The position numbers were made by a program, and so were the translations under genes. Under the pieces are notes generated by a model. The model searched no databases. It worked only from the letters and a program-made list of their open reading frames with translations, and was not told the origin of the DNA. This document shows positions 21,410 through 32,564 of a stretch of DNA of 64,000 nt, one piece after another (position 1 is the first letter of the stretch; each line of letters opens with the position of its first letter). The stretch spans positions 8,340,001 through 8,404,000 of the forward strand of contig CANUEZ040000165.1 in the NCBI GenBank assembly GCA_948099385.1. Reading direction: 5' to 3'. The stretch is from Fasciola hepatica. Taxonomy: Eukaryota; Platyhelminthes; Trematoda; Plagiorchiida; Fasciolidae.

Positions 21410-22282
21410 ATGTCTGACACCGAATCTATTGACATCCACGCGGTTGCTCTCAAACTGCCCGTTTTTGCCCCGACCAACCCTCGAGTGTGGTTTCGACAAA
21501 TAGAAGCCGTATTTACCACTCGACGTATAACCAGCGAGCGCGTGAAATACTCTCACGTTGTCCAAGCGCTTCTTTTTGACATCGCCGTTGACGTGCAAGA
21601 TTTCTTCGATCCCATTCCATCAGAAACTCCTTACACGAAGCTTAGGGAGGCAGTCATTCAGCTTACCGGAAAATCAGCCGGAAAAATGCTCCCTGAGCTG
21701 TTCACGTCGGTGGAGCTCGGAGACCAAACCCCGTCCTAGCTTATGCGCCACATGCGGTCGCTACTGGCTGGACGTCAAATGGATGACGCCATTTTCCGGG
21801 AGATATGGGTTGATAAACTACCTCTCCCGATGCAGCAGGTCTTGTCAATGCTTGAGCCCACTACTCCTCTTGACAAAGTTGCGCAACACGCCGATGGAAT
21901 AATGGAATACTACCCGGCTGGTAGACCCTGTGTTCACATGACATCGCCCGCTGAAACCACTCCGACACACGAATCCCCTATGACACTACCAGTACCTGAC
22001 CCAGATCGCCGTGGCGATGGTTCTCACAGTCCTGATCCCCCATCCAATCACTCTGATATCGATAAGGACATCACGGACCTAAAAGAAACCGTTCGCATGT
22101 TGTGCAATCAGGTCAGTGCAATGTGCAACGCATTAACTACTCTTTGTATTTGCTATCGAGCGTTTATTTTGTACAACAAACGCTCTGGCAGGGAGTTGTG
22201 TAGGTACCTGTACATTTCCGATTTTTTCCAAGACTTTCAACGTCCTTTGGTACAACACTCCTTTGTTGTACCGACGTTTTAA
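21410..22282 (+). pseudogene. CsRn1-type gag with one internal stop
   Basis: The ATG at 21410 has a good context (CACCATGT). The first 109 codons contain the family's capsid start: ALKLPVFAPTNPRVWFRQIE, then ITSERVKYSHVVQAL. A TAG at 21737 interrupts the frame. The same frame continues (LMRHMRSLLAGRQMDDAIFR, then WVDKLPLPMQQVLSML and a later coiled stretch IDKDITDLKETVRMLCNQVS). The TAG therefore probably replaced a CAG codon. Gag homology ends near 22135, before any zinc knuckle. The frame then runs into the 3' LTR and stops at 22282. In the absence of readthrough it gives only a truncated capsid N-terminus. Confidence 0.85.
22158..22185 (+). repeat. Hairpin just upstream of the 3' LTR
   Basis: GAGCGTTT and AAACGCTC form a perfect 8-bp stem around a 12-nt spacer, 13 bases before the 3' LTR. 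It lies at the point where gag homology ends and pol is missing, so it may mark the internal deletion junction. Confidence 0.7.
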
Positions 22283-22699
22283 TGTAAAACACACACACAC
22301 ACGCACACCTTTTTGAACATCATCACCGCGCAATTTCAAAAAAGTTGTCAATAAACCTTAACGGTTCTCTGCCCTGTATATTAGTAGATGAAGCTCCCAC
22401 GGCGTCACTTGGCACTTCGCCCAATACCATCCTGTTCTGTTCAACGGATGGCTGTCAGACCGAACTGAACTGAAGATACTGGCGGATATTGGCTCTTTGG
22501 CGCTCATTTCCTGATCATAAGAACACTGAACAACTGTGAAATTGAGTCACACCTTTTGTTTCATTTTAATTCCTAATGTACATACCCTTTTGGCCTTTTT
22601 ATCACAGCACGCTCCTCCGCCCATCTTAGTTTGCTAGTGTCGTCTTAGATATTGTTGACAATAATTTAGTGTACCACATAGACAAAGTAGTACGCTACA
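22199..22699 (+). repeat. 3' LTR of the gag-only element
   Basis: 501 bp, near-identical to 20822-21329; the (CA)n tract (22289-22308) is shorter and interrupted by one G. Confidence 0.93.
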
Positions 22700-23840
22700 G
22701 GATAGAAACAGTGGTAGAATGGAACTTTGAAAAGAGTCTCTCGTTGAAAGTAGTAAAGACCTTGTGACTACGACCACGTGTTGATTATTCGCGATTGGTG
22801 AAGAGGTCAGATAAGTGACCTCCAGTAGACGGCGGGATACCGTCTACACCTAACATGCGTGGAAATTTGTTCTCGTTACACAACCAAGTGCATTATTACG
22901 GTCCCGACTACAAATACTAACGGTCTTACATTTCCTATGGAGTGAAAAACAAATTAATATGTGACGTATAATGACATTTAATGGGACACTTAAATGATGA
23001 TGGTGAGGTCGATCGGTCCTGTTTTTCTTATCCCAGAGGACGTTCGATGCAATGAAAGTCTTTGAACAAACCAGTCAAGATTGCACGATAAATTCCTGAG
23101 CATTTCGCTGCATCTTTCCTAGTGTGAAGCGACAGTCATCTTCATTCATGCATTTAACACGTTTATTGTTTAACAGAACGCTGACTGCCAAGCGCGGTGG
23201 CCATTTGACCGTTGCTCTTGCGCACTCTCCCAAATACACGCTAACCACTATCTCTCCCAATCGCTTTCTAGTGTTCACGGGTCGTGGAGAATACCGTTCT
23301 GGTTACCGTATTCGTACAGTGACGAGCATTAGAGTAACATGCAAGTGGTCCACGCAGTACAAAAGACCGAAGAACGCGTTTAATAAGAAAACCGCGAGGT
23401 AAGGTTTGGTGACCTTACAAGTGAGTACTCCAGTCAAGGAGATTCATTTTAGAGTCCATTAAATATCTTCGAGGCATCTAACATGCACTCGCGCCATGGA
23501 TATCATTCTAGCATAATCCAAGAAATTTTCACGGGACAAAATTTGATTATATAAACATGTTAACGCTAAGGATGAAGTGAGAGCCAATTCAATTTGCACC
23601 CTTGGCGGTAACCCGTCTGGACCACTGACTTCATCACACCTCATTTACATCAGCAAAAGTTAAGTCAAGTCAAGGAGACAATTTGTACGAAAGGCGCAAA
23701 TTTTTAGTGAAAATTCATCAGTTACATGCTTTGGCAACGGCAATAAATACGTGATAGAGAAAAAAACCGGTGGTGATTGAATCGTGCTGATTAGCACGCC
23801 GTGTATGTCAATGAAGAACTTAATGGGAAAAGGACAGTCA
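22700..23840. other. No recognisable gene
   Basis: Short frames only; the longest (23124-23402, +) has no recognisable domain. This is where the remainder of Gypsy-3 would be expected if the gag-only element had inserted cleanly into it, but no pol motif is readable. Confidence 0.45.
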
Positions 23841-23843
23841 TGA

Positions 23844-26270
23844 TTAAGCAAGTTTTTCTCGCCAGTCGTTCAAAAGTTCTTTTGATAAGAGAAACCTTGC
23901 TGGATACAGAATAACCGAGTCATAAAACGTTGTTCTTCGGGAATACATCAATTTAAATTTACTGCATGCAGAGTGGGAATTATTGCGAGTTGGAGATGAA
24001 TGTGGTGGGTGGGTGCCATGAGAAATTACAGTGCTGCATAACCGTTCGCATTCAGACAAATGGATTTTTTCCACAAAATTCAATAGTTCAGGGTAAGATA
24101 TGTTACTGCAGTTATAAGTGCATTTAAGGGAGTGCTTGATCAAAAAAAAAGTCATTGACAAGCAAACCAAGGGAAATGACAGAGGAGCAGTATAACCAGT
24201 GACATAATACACAAGAATGGATAAAAACTTAGTTACGATATGGGTAAGTACATGTAGAGACCTCAGACGAGGGATGTAAAATTTCAGCCTTCTTACCTTG
24301 AAAAAGGCACCCTGTACGTGATGGGTCCACTTAATATCTGATGCAATAAGTATGCCAAGATATTTATAGCACTGGACTTTTTCCATGTTTGAACCTCCTA
24401 CCATGGGGGTTGGATTATTTGATTGTGATGAGGATCTACGATCAACTGAAAGGAGTACTTCTTCACACTTGTTTGGATTAAGTGCCAATTTTAGGGCGTT
24501 GGACCATTCCGTCATCGTATAAAGTGGATTGATATCAACACTGTTCTGAAAATCAGAACCAACCACAAAATCGTCGGCATATTTGACAGTAAAGGATGGC
24601 GAATTACAGGAGCGGTCATACTTGTAGCAAGCGAACAAAAATGATGATAGGATAGCACCTTGCAATACCCCAGCGTTATTAGGGATTGTGGAAGATCTAT
24701 GACCATTAGGATATGTGAACTGGGACAGGTTCGTGAAATAGTCTCCCAACCAATTGGAAAGCATTGGGGATATAACTTGCTGATCTAAGGGATAGTAAAC
24801 GTTCTTCACTAAGCGAAATGAAAGCCATTCTATAGTCCAGGAAACAGATGTGAACAAGTGCGCTCTTCAGGCCAGTCAATGACACTATTAAATGGATGAA
24901 ACGGCTGACAGCATCCAAAGCAGAACGCTGTTTGCGGTGGGCAAATTAATTTATATCCGAAATGTTATTGGTAGACTTAAGTTCGTCAATTACTATCCAC
25001 TGGAGAATCTTGAACAGGATTGACTTGTATGCGATGAGATGAAATTTGGTTTATTCTTTCTTTGGTATTGGAGTGATACGAACTTGTTGCCAGGAGTCAG
25101 AGAGTTTGCCTTTTGACAGACATTGAGTTAATAAACAGGAGAACAGGAGCCAAGTCGGCAGCATAAGTTTTAAGAATGACCGAACTGATGCCATCTGGTT
25201 CGGAGGCTTTATTGATATTGGTCGATTTAAACTCTCTGAAAACACGCTCCGGATGAAGGTACTGAGGATTTCCTAGTTCGTCAAGGGTTCCAGACAACTT
25301 GTGTAATAAATCGATTGAATTAATTCCTGGTGCAAAATGACTGTTAAATTTTTCAACATCGTGCGTTATGTTATTTGCTTGAGGTGAGCTACCACAGCAT
25401 TTTCGGCCCATTTCATAACTGGCGAGAATAGTTGTTTCTGTGTAGGGTACTTACGTATAGTCTATCGAGATAAACTATTTATTTGGCGTACGGGTTTACC
25501 AGTCGTACTGCAGACTTACTGTGCGATCGATGCGCCGTTTCTTCAATTCTCTGTAATTTCTTTAGCTTTTCCGAATCAAAACAACCTGTACGCATCATAA
25601 CCCGTGTTCGTGGACAGCATGTTTCATAAAGTTAAAATAGTTCGTAATACTATCACCATGTATAGACAGGTTAGGATCATAAAACCGACCCAAATTGAAA
25701 GAGGCCACCATGTTCTCAAGTGAATGAATATTGAGCTTGTTATGTTGCCATAGATGCACCTGGAATGGGTTCTTCATTAGGCATTAGTGACTGCGCTAAC
25801 TAAAATTTTTAGGAAGAACTTTACCAACTTTTCCATGGAGGTAGGCCTCACGCATGAAAGAAAGACCGCTCATTCACAAAGAAGCAGTCTGAACAAGCAC
25901 CATATCTGGTAGGGAACCTAGCAATGTTATGGAGGGACATTAGACTGGAATGTCAAATCGGAGCTGTTAAGGTCGCCAGCCACAATAAGAAGTGAGCCGT
26001 CTATTCCTTCTATTAGCGACGAGCAGATTGAATCCATATACTTAGAAGTAATATACCACCTATGAACTTTTCGTTTTACGTAAGAGTGGAGCCTAGAACC
26101 AATAATCTATATTAAATGTCGGTCAAGTCCGTTAATTTCCTCCCCTGCCATCCAGTCTTCACACACTTTTCTAGCTGACTTTGTGACACCTGCTTTATTT
26201 TGTCTACTAACAAGCTTTTGAGTAGTAATTTGCGAAATTCGACCTCCCCGGAGCGTCATCAGATTTTTTG
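23844..26270 (-). mobile_element. CR1/Jockey-type LINE, degraded
   Basis: Minus-strand non-LTR element. Near the 5' side an endonuclease block reads GSLLIVAGDLNSSDLTFQS (about 25955-26010). A pre-RT block containing FREFKSTNINKASEPDGISS lies in 25097-25411. RT follows in several frames. The longest open segment (23844-24857) has LQGAILSSFLFACYKYD, the YADD box in FTVKYADDFVVG, and CYKYLGILIASDIKW, then a long C-terminal region ending WREKLA. Motif-A sequence upstream is split by a frameshift near 24850. The gap between endonuclease and RT is full of stops. It differs from the RTE copies in having a KYADD box and no GCETW-type C-terminal block. Confidence 0.8.
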
Positions 26271-26299
26271 TCCATGCTGTACACGTAAAGAAAACAGCA

Positions 26300-27745
26300 G
26301 TTACGATTCGCGGTGTACCCGGACACCAACTTGATCTACTTGGTTACTGCGAACTGAAAGCTCAAAAAGACGAGGGTGAGCTCATAGATATGAAGTTCCT
26401 AATTTCTCGAGAGTTCATCTGTTCTCGCTTTAAAGGCTACTCAACGTTCAAATCTATCACTGCCGATGTATAACGATGTTCCACCATCGGATTTAATGTG
26501 CACGTGTTCACACGCAAAAGGTGGAATCGCGGTTCAACCGGTGACAATTACTGTAGACGGAAAGCCGATATTTACTGAACACCGGACGTCACCACACGGA
26601 TTACGTGATAAAGTGCACTCAGTTTTGAACAGTACAAGGGATGAGGGCATAATTCCCCCTGTCGAATCGTACGCGTGAGCAACCCCTATCGTGGTACCGA
26701 TGAAAGGTGATAAGGGGACACCTAGAACCTGTGGTAACTTTAGGACCACACTGGATCCTTAACTACAGCGCCCTGCTTCGACAGCTGAGGACCCTGAAGA
26801 TTTATTCCGATTTCTGAGCGGGAGCACCATGTTTCCTAAGACTGACTTAGCCAATGCTTGTTCGCATATTCCCTTAGAAGACGAATCCGAGAAAACCAAC
26901 GACTATCAATACCGAATGGGGGCTTCTCTAGTTTCATTTCTTGCCTTTCGGACTACACGTTTCATCTGAAATACTTCAGAAATACATATTACATATTAGT
27001 ATGATGTTATCCTTGGGAAGAACAAAGAACACGATCAGCGATTAATCGAATTGCTACAAAGATTCGGAGACCGGGATGTGGTATCGAACTGTTCAAATGC
27101 GTTTGTAGAAGCACTGAACTGAGTTACTTGAATTCCACGGTTTCGAAGGATGGGTGTAAGCCAGACCCCAAACGATTCGAACCTCTACCAAAATCTCTAT
27201 CACCAAAGAACGTGACCGAACATCGCTCAATTCTAGGATGTTTGCAGTACTATTCGCGGTTTATTCCTCATTTTTCTATCGAAGCTCAACCTCTTTTTAC
27301 TTGGGAAAATTCATCCTCATGGCCATGGAATAATCAGCATGAACAAATTTTGGGGAACCTCATTGCTTCTACTGTGGAGACCACTACTAAAGTTGTTTTG
27401 ACTTCAGTGCCCGCCACGGTGGCCACCGATGCATATCTCGTTAGGATCGACGCAATTCTTGAGCACGAAGGGTATCCGGTACTGTGCATTTCCAGATTAC
27501 GAAGCGGAAAGAGGGTATCCTCAGACTTACAAGGAATTTTTGGCAGTTGCTGGAGCTGTACACAGACTGTACAAGAGCCTCTTCGGTACCAACTTTACGT
27601 TAGGGACCGGCCATCAGGCCCTGGGTCATGGGTATAATCCAGGAACATCTCCATCAAAATTAACGGTTGCTTTGGTCTAGAAATGGGTAAGTGCCTCAGT
27701 AGATATGATTATGATATCAAATTCCGTTCCAATTCGAAAATTTTT
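26300..27745 (+). mobile_element. Gypsy-4 pol relic (protease end, RT, RNase H)
   Basis: The plus strand reads, in order, RGVPGHQLDLLGYCELKAQK (protease C-terminal part), then GGIAVQPVTITVDGKPIFTE and a pre-RT block (26508-26680). A degraded RT has FPKTDLANACSHIPLEDESE at about 26835-26890. RNase H follows: HRSILGCLQYYSRFIPHFS, WPWNNQHEQI, VATDAYLVRIDAILEHEG, and after a frameshift YPQTYKEFLAVAGAVHRLYK and YDYDIKFR. It resembles Mag-like Gypsy pol. Many stops and at least four frameshifts show it is old. LTRs and gag were not found. Its left edge coincides with the 5' end of the minus-strand LINE. Confidence 0.78.
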
Positions 27746-27889
27746 TTAATCGTTTATCTAAACTCTCAAAGGAACCGCAAAACCGATTTTTGTGTGAACC
27801 CCTTCCCATTTCCAGGAATGACGTAGTGCGCGAAACGAAAAACAATCATCATAAGGTCCTCTCAGTTTTCAAGCTTAGGTGGGACTAAC

Positions 27890-27955
<66 letters not shown>

Positions 27956-27956
27956 A
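27746..27956. repeat. (TA)n microsatellite with short unassigned flank
   Basis: Unassigned sequence to about 27890, then about 30 TA units (27892-27956, one interruption). The RTE relic that follows begins directly after it. Confidence 0.85.
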
Positions 27957-30590
27957 TCACAGCGATATTGCACCTTGGAGTAGTATGATGGCTCGCGTGC
28001 CTCCATCACTTAAAGAGCTATGCAGGATGGCTTCCTTAGGCCGGAGATGCAATCATGTCTGACAAGTCGAAGGGTAGAGGCCAGACGAAGTCCAGTCTCT
28101 GAACCAGTTGATGGGCAACATCTGGTTCTAGCTACTATGCCCCTGGAGAGGACACGCCAGCAAATAAATACGGAGAGAAGCGGTTTACCGGTCAAAAACT
28201 CCACTAGATGGACGTAGGAGTGGAGTACCTGGGATTTTTATCCACGGCGGGACAAGTCACCGCACTTCATTGGGCGGCTATCGCCCACCAAACCTGGGCA
28301 GCCCCTGACCCAAAGGACGCTGCCCCGTCCACGTTCCACTTGCTCTATTTGGTGCATGGGGCTGAGAACCGAATCCAAAAAGCGGATCGATATCAAAGTA
28401 CCAGTGAAGACAAGGCAAAGTGTATGTAGTAATCAGGTGTTACGTGACAGACCAGAATAAGTTCCCTCACGGGTGCTTCGGTCACGTTCCCGTGCTGGGT
28501 TAACGCCCCACTGCTTTGTGGGCGAGATTTTTGAGTCAAAGGCTCCTGTCAGGGTTCCCAAAGAAAAACCCGTTCTGAGGTGTGAGCAGCCGCGAAATAT
28601 GATTTGCCCAGAAACCTCCAGATTCTTTCCTGCAAAGGGCCTCACTAACTTTTCGCCCCTTAGATAGAAGATACCACGGGTTTTGCGGCTCTGAAGAAAG
28701 CAGTAATTCAGGAGTTGGGTATAAATCAAATGCACTCTTTAACCCTAAATATTCACTTCGCTTGGCTGCCTTCAAATTCCGCACACTTTCCGTTAGGGCA
28801 GCAGGTTGCTTTCACTAGAACCCTTGAGACATTCAAAATAGATGTATAGTGTGTCTCCGAAACACGCATACAAGACCCCACTTTTTTGATCACGCTTCGC
28901 ACCCCGATACAACCTCAGTCTCTCGCTTTACTCTTCTTGGGTCGAGTGATCCGGTTCCTAGTGCTCGTGGTCAAGCTCGTGTGGGGATTGCTCTGAGCAT
29001 CAGAGCTGAGCGTGCACTACTAGGCTGTATTTCAGTCAGCAGTCGTTTGTGTCCAGGTCAGTTGAACGGCTCTGTGCATGCCAGTTGAAACAAACCGAAG
29101 CCTCGATGCTCGTTCGTCGTGTCTATGTATGCGCCCACTGACTTCAGTTCCTCTGAGTCCGAGGACGAATCCTACTACGATTTGTCTCAGGTGCTTCGAA
29201 GCGTGCATTCAACGGGAGTGGTGACCATTCCTGGGGATTTCAACACCCAAGTTGGCCGTTTGGGAGATTTCGAAAGACACAGAAGGCCCGTTAGCTATCC
29301 CAGCCGATCATGCCGATAACGGCGATCGTCTCATTCAGCTGTGCTCTGACCACAGACTGTTTCTTGCAAGGACGAATTCCTGCCATAAGAGGCCACATAG
29401 ATTGGCATGGTATCCTCCTACGTCTTCACAACGCTGGACTCAGATTGACCATATTGTCATTCGTCACCACTGACGTCGATCAATTTAAGATTGTCGTTCT
29501 TTTTGGTCTACGCCTGTGGACTCAGATCACGCCTTGGTGCGTGCTCGCTTTGGTTTACGTCTCGTCCGTGGTCGAACCAAACGTAAATGCCACCCGTGCC
29601 GAGCAGTTGCTTCTGGACGATAACCGACGATCTCATTTTCAGGTTGAGTTGTCTACATGGTGATCGATGCAGCCGGTTGCGGACGACCGAGTTGACGCTG
29701 GCAACAGATCAAGGAAGCCCTGTATGCTGCGTCTAATGCCACGCTGGACTCAGGTTCAAGTAGGCCTCACGAACGATGGAAATCTTCGACATCAGTTGCT
29801 TTGTTGGATGCTCGCAGATCCGTCCCTCCGGATGCAACATTCAATGAAGTGTGTAAATTCCTGAGATGCCAATTGACTAGGAGTCTGGGAAATGAGGGCG
29901 GGCTGTGGTTCATTACAAAATTTAGGGCAATGGAACAGGCTGCGTCTATTGGCAATACTCCACAGAAGCCCTGTGTAATCAAGTTAATCAAGGAATCTGA
30001 CGGATCCCGGATTCACTCTCAGGGACGTCGTCTGCACCGCTGGGCAGGCACTTTAAGAAACAATTCAGTTGGCCCACTTCTATGATGGACCTTACAAATA
30101 TACCTTCCAGAGAAACGATGCAGGTGGATATCACCCCTCCATCAGAAATATAGGATATGCGGAAGATAGGTTGCTTGAAAAGGTACAAATTCGCTGGACC
30201 GGATGGGATGTCTCCACCTTTTTCTAGGATGGAGATGAAGCTATGGTTTTGGAGTTAACAAAACTCCTCCGAGTTATTTGGGACGGGGAGCGGATTCCCA
30301 GGGAATGGTGTTAATCGATGATTTTGTCGATTTACTAAAATGACGACCGGTTCTCTTGTGAAACGACTGAGGAATTAGCTTGGTAAATATCGCATCCGAA
30401 CTGCTCACCGGACTTAGTCTCCATCGATTATCCGGTGCCAGCGAAATATGTACGTGTGAGAATCAAGTCGGTTTCATACCTGGTCGTGGTTGTATAGACC
30501 ACACGCAAAAACGTGTGCAACTGCGTGAGTCAGCGATGTATGCCATCGAAAGCGCAAAACAACTGTACAATCGGATTAGCCATCCGTAAC
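27957..30590 (+). mobile_element. RTE-clade LINE relic with 5' UTR
   Basis: The first 300 bp match the 5' UTR of the full-length RTE at 44863-48712: GCAGGATGGCTTCCTTAGGC, GAGATGCAATCAT and AGACGAAGTCCAGTCTC are shared with its complement near 48570-48690. Endonuclease pieces follow: a GQQVAFTRTLETFKIDV block near 28800, ETRIQD, YAPTDFSSSESEDESYYDLS at about 29128, IPGDFNTQVGRLGDF, and DHRLF. The RT N-terminal block NQVGFIPGRGCIDH lies at 30462-30503. It is truncated at about 30590, where a minus-strand RTE copy begins. Frameshifts and stops are common. Confidence 0.82.
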
Positions 30591-32115
30591 ACGTACCCCA
30601 ATCAACGACGAGAATTAAGCTGGATTCGCTGTGATAGAATGTTCTCTGAATTAGAGCCCAATACTCACTTTCTGACCTCAGCATTTATTACTCGGTCATT
30701 CCATCCAATCTTAGGAATACTACGCAAACATCAGTGGTCGAAATCCCTAAGGCGATGAACACCTCCCGCACGCAAATTTCAAGTCTCACAACCATACAAC
30801 AAAACTGAAAGCACCGTGGCACAGTACACACGACCTTTCAGCTTCAGTGAAATATCAAGTCGGCGCCGCAAGTGCTTCAGTCCAGCGTACGCCGCTCGAG
30901 CTTTGGATATCCGCGTGCTCACCTCTATTACCGTACTCCCATCCGTCGTCACGCTGCTTCCGAGGTATTTAAAGCGGTCAAAAACGGTTAGTTCTTCTTC
31001 ATCGAGCAGCAAGCTCGAAATCGTTGACGTCCAGTCTTGCAACATCGCTTTACGCTTTGAAGGTGCAAACCGCATTTCGAATGGAGCTACAGCTTTTGCG
31101 AGTCTATCTAGTGCGCGTTGCACGTGTTCCGTGCATACGAACAAGTATACAACGTCATCCGCCTAATCTAGATCACATAGCTTTTCATTGTTTCCTGATT
31201 CGATGCCCACATCCTGAAGGTTCCACAGAGCATTCTCCATCATTTTGTCCATGACGAAGTTGAACAGGAATGGCGAAATGGGACATCCTTGTCGAACACC
31301 ACTGGTCGCTTCGAACCGAGTGGACACTTCACCGTAAACTATTACGCGACCAGAAGTAGGAGAGTACAATGATCTCGGCAGATTCACGAACATCTGAGGC
31401 ATACGTTTTCGATGAGGAGCATTGAACAGCGCTGTTCGGCCAATTGAATCGAGGTCAAGGAAAACCGTTATTGTCGGTCGACGGTGCGTGTGACGCGTTT
31501 TCAAGTAGTTGGCGACGAGTATAAATCTGGTCGATGCATCCTCGACCTGGGCGGAATCCGGCCTGTTGTTTGCGGGTGTTCCCCTCGCGAGCCGGTGTAA
31601 GACGACGCAGCAAAATCGAGGCTACTACGTTGGTGACTACCGGGATTGAGCAGATCCCACGATGATTACCACAGTCAATCCGTATTCCATTCATGAACAT
31701 GGGTACAGGCCTTGACTCGTTCCATATTAACGGAATACGTTCCTCTTTCCAAATGCCTCAGATCAAGTTGGTGAGTGACCTGATCGAAGGATTTCCACTC
31801 ATTTTGAAGAGGACCGGAGGGATTCTGTCGGGGCTGGCCGCCTTTCCACGCTTTAGTAATCGAATACATGACTCCACTTCCACTTCCGATGGGGGCTCTA
31901 GTGATACTCCCCAAGGAATCGCAGTTGTTGACCTCGGAGTAACTACATCGGCGAGCGGCCAGCTAAACTGCTCCTTGAAGTATTCGGCCCAACGGTTTAC
32001 CCTTTGCTCTTTGCCATGAATGGGCTCTCCATTTCTATCGCCTATCGTTTCTCTGGCCAGTGTTCGCCGTCCACCGAATCGCACATAATCTGGTGCAGTT
32101 GACCCATCCACTGTG
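30591..32115 (-). mobile_element. Dead RTE copy C, partner of the 60600-63835 copy
   Basis: Minus-strand RT-only fragment of the same RTE family as 44863-48712, covering the linker before RT (about 31760-32111), RT and the first part of the C-terminal domain. RT motif A is shortened to FLDLDSIGRTALF (four codons deleted). The YADD box reads stop-ADD (TAG at 31163-31165). A W codon after YGCET and an R codon in FDH(R)CLRS are TGA. All four defects are shared with the copy on the plus strand at 62277-63342. The left third (31671-32115) is less similar to that copy. Confidence 0.88.
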
Positions 32116-32564
32116 CTTCACACCCGTCTCTTCATACCGACCAAGCGATATTTTTTTTACCTAACACTTCTTAGTAATTTCTTCTCATATAAATTTGACT
32201 GTAATGGCTTGAGAATGAGATCACTGGAAACATATTCACCCATAACTCGTGTTCTGACTGGCTTAATTCGACATTTGTTGTTTATTGGAATCTAGTTATG
32301 CGAAGCAGGTTCAGCTCTAACGCTCAGAATTACTCCCTCACCGGTGAGGCTGGACACAAAATGCCACGATATCTCCGGCCAAGCGCAGAATGAAGGCATG
32401 CACCGAAGGCGTGTTCAGTCAAGTTACGCTGCATCCTGGATGCGAGTCTTTGACAGGCGGCACACATCCACGGCTCATCCCGAGGGTGCGCTTTAGAGCC
32501 GCTTATCAGCCTGTGTGTTCTAGAGTATGCGTGCAACTAGAAGGCCCTTTTGGCTCTGATTCCT
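32116..32564. other. No recognisable gene
   Basis: Unassigned sequence between two RTE relics in opposite orientation; no motif on either strand. Confidence 0.5.

Larger units (their letters stand above)
20822..22699 (+). mobile_element. Young gag-only CsRn1-type LTR retrotransposon
   Basis: Two direct LTRs (508 and 501 bp) flank only about 870 bp. Apart from a (CA)n length difference the LTRs differ at about four positions, all in the first 70 bases; the last 400 bp are identical. They start TGTAGGTACC and end GCTACA. The bases after the 5' LTR, TTGGTGAGCCCCAGA, resemble a tRNA-Trp primer-binding site, which CsRn1-family elements use. Only gag is encoded; protease, RT, RNase H and integrase are absent, so it would need an autonomous relative. 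Flanks GGAA and GGAT are an imperfect 4-bp target-site duplication. Confidence 0.88.

Noticed and set aside
23399..23430. Possible tRNA-Trp primer-binding site (TTTGGTGACC)
   Set aside because: Only 10 bases match, no LTR or gag lies next to it, and a local GTAAGGT/ACCTTAC dyad explains part of it.
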